Assembly (NCBI RefSeq): GCF_000813425.1
Contig: NZ_JWIB01000015.1
Coordinates: forward strand, 62,001 to 126,000
From: Sporosarcina sp. ZBG7A
GTDB lineage: Bacteria > Bacillota > Bacilli > Bacillales_A > Planococcaceae
Length of the DNA stretch: 64,000 nucleotides
Direction: 5' to 3'
Shown: piece after piece, positions 60,391-64,000 of the stretch
Position numbering within the stretch: position 1 is the first letter of the stretch
Layout: every line of letters starts with the position of its first letter
The notes under the pieces: generated by a model
The model's input: the letters and a program-made list of their open reading frames with translations, nothing else
Database searches by the model: none
What the model was told of the DNA's origin: nothing
Made by a program: the position numbers and the translations under genes

Positions 60391-61472
60391 ATGGAATTAG
60401 TCAAAGTGGCATGAGTAATCTGTTAGAGCAGCTATATGAAAACTCCACAGAAGCTATATTCTTCTTCAGCCTTGAGGGTAGCGTTCTTTCGATGAACAAA
60501 GCTGCTGAAAAAATTCTCGATCCTCAGGTCGCTCAACTCATGAAATCTGGAAGTGCAGATGCAATCTGTATGGCGTGCAAAGGATTCACAAGTGCTGAAG
60601 AAGAACAGACATGTATTTCTTGTTATATGTCAGATCCGAATCGGAATATCCCTTCATTTCAAGTGTTTCTGGAAACAGTTGGTCGAGGTATTGTTCCGTA
60701 TACAGGAAGTATTCAAATGATCGATGAGGAACAAGGAATTCGCGTGTTCATGCTTCGGGATTTGACGGAGCAATTCAAAACGTCTGAAACCGTGCATCAA
60801 AAGACCCTCGTCAAACGAGTCATTAAAGCACAAGAAGACGAGCGCAAGAGAATCTCCCGTGAGTTACATGACAGTGTGGCTCAAGAGATGCTGAGCTCTT
60901 TAGTTGACCTTCGCGTGTTGAAGTACATGAATGTGGAAGATGATGTATTGAAAAAGGTTAGACAAACAGAAGGATCACTTATGCGTCTACTCGATGATAT
61001 CCGCCATCTATCGGTTCAGCTAAGACCGGCAACGTTGGATGACTTAGGGTTAGAAGCAGCATTCCGCACACACTTCAAATGGACTGAAAAAAATTATGGA
61101 CTTCTCGTCCATTTCAAAAGCAATATGCACTCTCAACGATTCGAAGGTGAGATTGAAACCGTTGTCTACCGAGTTTGTCAAGAGGCTGTATTCAATGCAT
61201 TGAAGTACGCAGATGTTGATGAAGTCGATGTCGATCTTTTATTGTCTTCAGATGAGTTGACACTTACTATTTGCGATTCAGGAGTGGGATTTGACTCGAA
61301 TTCGCCGACGTACAAAGGGACAGGGCTTGGACTATTTGGGATGAAGGAACGTGCGGAGTTGGTGGATGCTACTTTAACGGTTCAAACAGGCATTGGAAAT
61401 GGAACGACAATAATACTCACCGTGCCTCTAAAGAAGGAGGAAACGGACATTGAAAATAATCATCGCGGATGA
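60387..61472 (+). CDS. nreB: Oxygen-sensing histidine kinase NreB
   Basis: A 361-aa cytoplasmic kinase. The PAS domain holds four cysteines (C61, C64, C76, C79 from the TTG start) in a CX2C-X11-CX2C layout, the same spacing as the oxygen-labile [4Fe-4S] site of S. carnosus NreB. HisKA_3 ([20 protein letters not shown]) and a HATPase domain ([30 protein letters not shown]) follow. The TTG at 60387 with GAGGAG upstream and the ATG at 60411 are both possible starts. It should phosphorylate NreC without oxygen. Confidence 0.93.
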   Translation: MNGISQSGMSNLLEQLYENSTEAIFFFSLEGSVLSMNKAAEKILDPQVAQLMKSGSADAICMACKGFTSAEEEQTCISCYMSDPNRNIPSFQVFLETVGRGIVPYTGSIQMIDEEQGIRVFMLRDLTEQFKTSETVHQKTLVKRVIKAQEDERKRISRELHDSVAQEMLSSLVDLRVLKYMNVEDDVLKKVRQTEGSLMRLLDDIRHLSVQLRPATLDDLGLEAAFRTHFKWTEKNYGLLVHFKSNMHSQRFEGEIETVVYRVCQEAVFNALKYADVDEVDVDLLLSSDELTLTICDSGVGFDSNSPTYKGTGLGLFGMKERAELVDATLTVQTGIGNGTTIILTVPLKKEETDIENNHRG

Positions 61473-62097
61473 TCACGCAGTCGTAAGAAGCGGCTTCATG
61501 CACATATTGAATTTCCAACGGGATATGGAAGTCGTAGCAACAGCCGCAGATGGCTTAGAGGCATATGACTTAGTCGCTAAACATAAACCGGACGTACTTT
61601 TGATGGACTTGAGCATGCCCCCTGGAGAAAGTGGTTTGATCGCCACTGGGAAAATCAACGAAGATTTCCCAGACACAAAAATTGTAATTTTAACGATGTA
61701 TGACGACGAAGAATATTTGTTTCATGTGTTGAAAAACGGAGCATCCGGATATGTATTGAAAAACTCACCGGACGAAGAATTATTTACAGCGATTCGTACA
61801 GTTTATGACGGCGGTACGTACATTCAACCATCTATGGCGACTTCGCTAGTTCGAGAGTTTGTAAAAAAGGATGGAGAGCAAGTGGAAACAGATCCATTTA
61901 AAATTCTCTCAAAGCGTGAAATTGAAGTGTTGCCACTCGTTGCAAAAGGATATGGCAACAAAGAAATTGCTGAAAAGCTATATATATCTGTAAAAACAGT
62001 GGAAGCACATAAAGCGAAGTTGATGGAGAAGTTAGACTTGAAGAGTAAACCAGAGCTAGTTGAATATGCGCTTAAGAAGAAGTTCTTGAATTTCTAA
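61450..62097 (+). CDS. nreC: NreC response regulator
   Basis: A 215-aa NarL/LuxR-type regulator. The receiver has DDHAVVR and phospho-acceptor D in [14 protein letters not shown]. The HTH reads [20 protein letters not shown], then [20 protein letters not shown]. It starts with TTG at 61450 behind GGAGG and overlaps nreB by 23 bases. Its probable target is the exact NreC palindrome at 53246-53259 in front of narG. Confidence 0.93.
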   Translation: MKIIIADDHAVVRSGFMHILNFQRDMEVVATAADGLEAYDLVAKHKPDVLLMDLSMPPGESGLIATGKINEDFPDTKIVILTMYDDEEYLFHVLKNGASGYVLKNSPDEELFTAIRTVYDGGTYIQPSMATSLVREFVKKDGEQVETDPFKILSKREIEVLPLVAKGYGNKEIAEKLYISVKTVEAHKAKLMEKLDLKSKPELVEYALKKKFLNF

Positions 62098-62127
62098 AAC
62101 TGGTTTAGTTGAAACGGAGGCTTCGTC

Positions 62128-62652
62128 ATGGAATCTAAGCGATTCAAATTCGATTTGCCTGCGTTGCAGGTATTGGAAAACGAGCATCAGTACTTGAAGT
62201 ATTTAATGGATAATTGGCATCCGATTGTTCTTGGATTCGAACGAAACATCTACTCACTTGAAGAGGCTCGTGAAGCTATTGCCTCATTGCGGAAAGCGCT
62301 AATTGAGTTTATCGAACCGTTTAAGAATCATACAGAAAAGGAAGAAGATATTTTGTTTCCTGTGCTTGCGCAATATATAGGAGGCGATCAGGGTCCAGTC
62401 AAGGCAGTTGAAGAAGAGCATGAAGAGCTGGATGCCTACATCGGACATTTCCTTCACCATACACGAGGTAGTCTGGATGACCTGTCATTGAAAGATCTTG
62501 AAGCCGTAGCAAAAGACGCGGGAGAAGCTTTTGAAGCAATTACTGTGCATTTCATCAAGGAAGAATCGATTGTTTTTCCGATGGTAGAATCCATGTTGCG
62601 TATTGAACAACAAGACGCGTTATTCGAAAAGTTATATACACCAATTTTGTAA
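62128..62652 (+). CDS. Hemerythrin-like HHE-domain protein
   Basis: A 174-aa helical protein. Histidine/glutamate pairs spread over four helices (ENEHQYLKYLMDNWHP, FKNHTEKEEDILFPVLAQYI, VEEEHEELDAYIGHFLHHT, VHFIKEESIVFPMVE) fit a diiron hemerythrin-like fold. Relatives handle oxygen or nitric oxide or repair iron centres. Its place between nreC and the nitrate transporter suggests protection from nitric oxide made during nitrate respiration, or oxygen sensing. AACGGAGG precedes the ATG. Confidence 0.85.
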   Translation: MESKRFKFDLPALQVLENEHQYLKYLMDNWHPIVLGFERNIYSLEEAREAIASLRKALIEFIEPFKNHTEKEEDILFPVLAQYIGGDQGPVKAVEEEHEELDAYIGHFLHHTRGSLDDLSLKDLEAVAKDAGEAFEAITVHFIKEESIVFPMVESMLRIEQQDALFEKLYTPIL

Positions 62653-62715
62653 GGTAAACAGGAAATACCTGATCTACAAGAGCCTTTCATTCCCTATAGA
62701 AATGGACTGATATGG

Positions 62716-64000
62716 ATGATTAAAAAAGTGCAACTGCCGTTACAAACGGCAAACTTAGTCGTAGGTTTCATGGTGTGGGTGCTCATTTCGTCACTGCTTC
62801 CGTTTATTCGTGAAGACGTTGCGATTCCAGCATCACGTGTTGCGATAGTCACTGCAGTTCCAGTCGTTCTCGGTTCGATCTTGCGAATTCCGCTTGGCTA
62901 TTACGCAAACGTTTTTGGAGCAAGGATTATCTTTGCAGTGAGTTTCATCTTGTTACTATTTCCAGTGTTCTACATAAGTGCTGCGTCATCATTCACGGAC
63001 TTGATCATTGGAGGTACGTTCCTAGGTATCGGGGGTGCTGTGTTCTCTGTTGGGGTTACTTCACTGCCGAAGTACTATCCAAAAGAAAAACATGGTTTGA
63101 TCAACGGAATCTATGGAATGGGGAACGTAGGTACAGCCGTCACAACGTTTGCAGCTCCTGTCTTGGCGGTTCAGTTCGGATGGAGTGCGACTGTTAAATT
63201 TTATCTGATTCTACTGCTTGCGTTCGCGGCATTGAACTTCGTACTCGGTGATCGCAAAGAACCCAAAGTAAAGACATCGATGATCGGACAAATCAAAGGT
63301 GTCTATAAAAATGAAAAACTGTGGTTCTTCTCGTTATTCTATTTCATCACTTTTGGAGCGTTTGTCGCGTTCACAATCTTCTTGCCGAACTTCCTAGTCG
63401 ATTACTTTGAGTTGGAAAAAGTGGATGCAGGAATGCGGACAGCAGGATTTATCATCGTAGCAACACTATTTCGTCCAGTGGGCGGATGGCTTGCGGATCG
63501 CTTCCAACCGTTGTTCCTATTGATGGGTGTTTTCGCAGGACTGACATTCGCTGCGGTTCTACTCGCATTCTCCCCATCGATTCTTCTATACACAGTCGGA
63601 ATCATGCTCATTGCCCTAACTGCTGGTATCGGAAATGGTGTTATTTTCAAACTAGTTCCGTTTTACTTCAGTAAACAAGCAGGAACAGCAAATGGTATTG
63701 TATCGATGATGGGTGGTCTCGGTGGATTCTTCCCACCATTACTCTTATCTGCGGTGCATTCAATGACAGGGTCGTACTCAATTGGGTTCATGGCGTTTGC
63801 CCAATTTGCACTCGTAAGTCTAGTCCTTGTCATCTGGCTCTATTACATGGACCGTCTGTCTACTGCAAAAGAAGTATTTGACTCGACAGGTTCAGGGATT
63901 CTTGTCACCGATGCATCTGGAAAGATTTTGTCGGTCAATCCTGCCTTTACTAGATTGACAGGATATCCTTCAGATGAAGTCATTGGGAAAAACCCGAATG
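62716..64000 (+). CDS. NarK/NarT-type nitrate/nitrite transporter fused to a C-terminal PAS domain (cut by window end)
   Basis: An open frame from ATG 62716 to the window end, at least 428 codons. Residues 1-380 are a 12-helix MFS carrier with the nitrate signatures GLINGIYGMGNVGTA and GIGNGVIFKLVPFYF, and arginines in SILRIPLGYY and LFRPVGGWLADRF at the anion-binding positions. After the last helix (LVLVIWLYYMDRL) the frame runs straight into a PAS domain (FDSTGSGILVTDASGKILSV, then NPAFTRLTGYPSDEVIGKNP). Ordinary NarT stops after the MFS part. Further output domains must lie beyond the window. The ribosome site is weak. Confidence 0.85.
   Translation, partial: MIKKVQLPLQTANLVVGFMVWVLISSLLPFIREDVAIPASRVAIVTAVPVVLGSILRIPLGYYANVFGARIIFAVSFILLLFPVFYISAASSFTDLIIGGTFLGIGGAVFSVGVTSLPKYYPKEKHGLINGIYGMGNVGTAVTTFAAPVLAVQFGWSATVKFYLILLLAFAALNFVLGDRKEPKVKTSMIGQIKGVYKNEKLWFFSLFYFITFGAFVAFTIFLPNFLVDYFELEKVDAGMRTAGFIIVATLFRPVGGWLADRFQPLFLLMGVFAGLTFAAVLLAFSPSILLYTVGIMLIALTAGIGNGVIFKLVPFYFSKQAGTANGIVSMMGGLGGFFPPLLLSAVHSMTGSYSIGFMAFAQFALVSLVLVIWLYYMDRLSTAKEVFDSTGSGILVTDASGKILSVNPAFTRLTGYPSDEVIGKNPN

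Overview
The window reads as the chromosome of a low-to-moderate-GC, endospore-lineage Bacillota bacterium, most likely a Planococcaceae member close to Sporosarcina or Planococcus. This is inferred from the gene set (SinI/SinR, LiaFSR, NreABC, QueT, BrnQ, CheV, class Ib NrdEF), AAGGAGG-type ribosome binding sites, frequent TTG starts and intrinsic terminators at most operon ends. I see no tRNA, rRNA, insertion sequence or CRISPR array.

Layout. 1-4.6 kb: SAM riboswitch with metY, a BCCT osmolyte transporter, and a preQ1 riboswitch with queT and a small HTH gene. 4.7-7.6 kb: an AAA+ regulator that lacks the sigma-54 contact loop, and brnQ under a cre site. 7.7-11.6 kb: a KGG stress protein, a cysteine-rich copper-storage-type protein, and a YtrA-like GntR/ABC operon behind a perfect 12-bp dyad. 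11.7-14.9 kb: a response regulator, a small membrane ORF and a histidine kinase, apparently translationally coupled. 15-26.4 kb: a ten-gene exopolysaccharide operon preceded by SinR-type operators. 26.6-27.5 kb: a c-di-GMP-I riboswitch in front of a 51-aa sinI gene, facing sinR. 27.9-28.1 kb: a decayed histidine kinase remnant. 28.2-34.1 kb: an envelope stress block (hydrophilic protein, large mechanosensitive-type protein, lia operon). 34.3-38.3 kb: fatty-acid degradation genes behind a cre/promoter. 38.9-43.3 kb: DedA, UppP, a two-component system and a PepSY protein. 43.8-48.6 kb: CheV, an alanine/sodium symporter and a chemoreceptor. 48.8-52.7 kb: NrdR boxes and nrdE-flavodoxin-nrdF. 53.2-64 kb: an NreC box, narGHJI, nreABC, a hemerythrin-like gene and a NarK-type transporter fused to a PAS domain, cut by the window end.

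Two things stand out. First, the matrix circuit: a c-di-GMP aptamer sits in the leader of the SinI anti-repressor gene, SinR lies opposite, and SinR-type GTTCTTT...AAAGAAC dyads lie upstream of the exopolysaccharide operon and of sinR. This would wire c-di-GMP directly into SinI/SinR control of matrix synthesis. The NarK-PAS fusion at the right edge might be a nitrate-responsive signalling protein; whether it makes or breaks c-di-GMP cannot be seen here. Second, an intergenic repeat family: three separate arrays with an exact 20-bp period, built on a TTTATGATC/TTTATGAGC alternation. All three lie between co-oriented genes, past the terminator of the upstream gene, and point the same way as transcription. 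I know of no function for them.

All motif matches and identity counts were made by eye. No database search, folding or alignment program was run.
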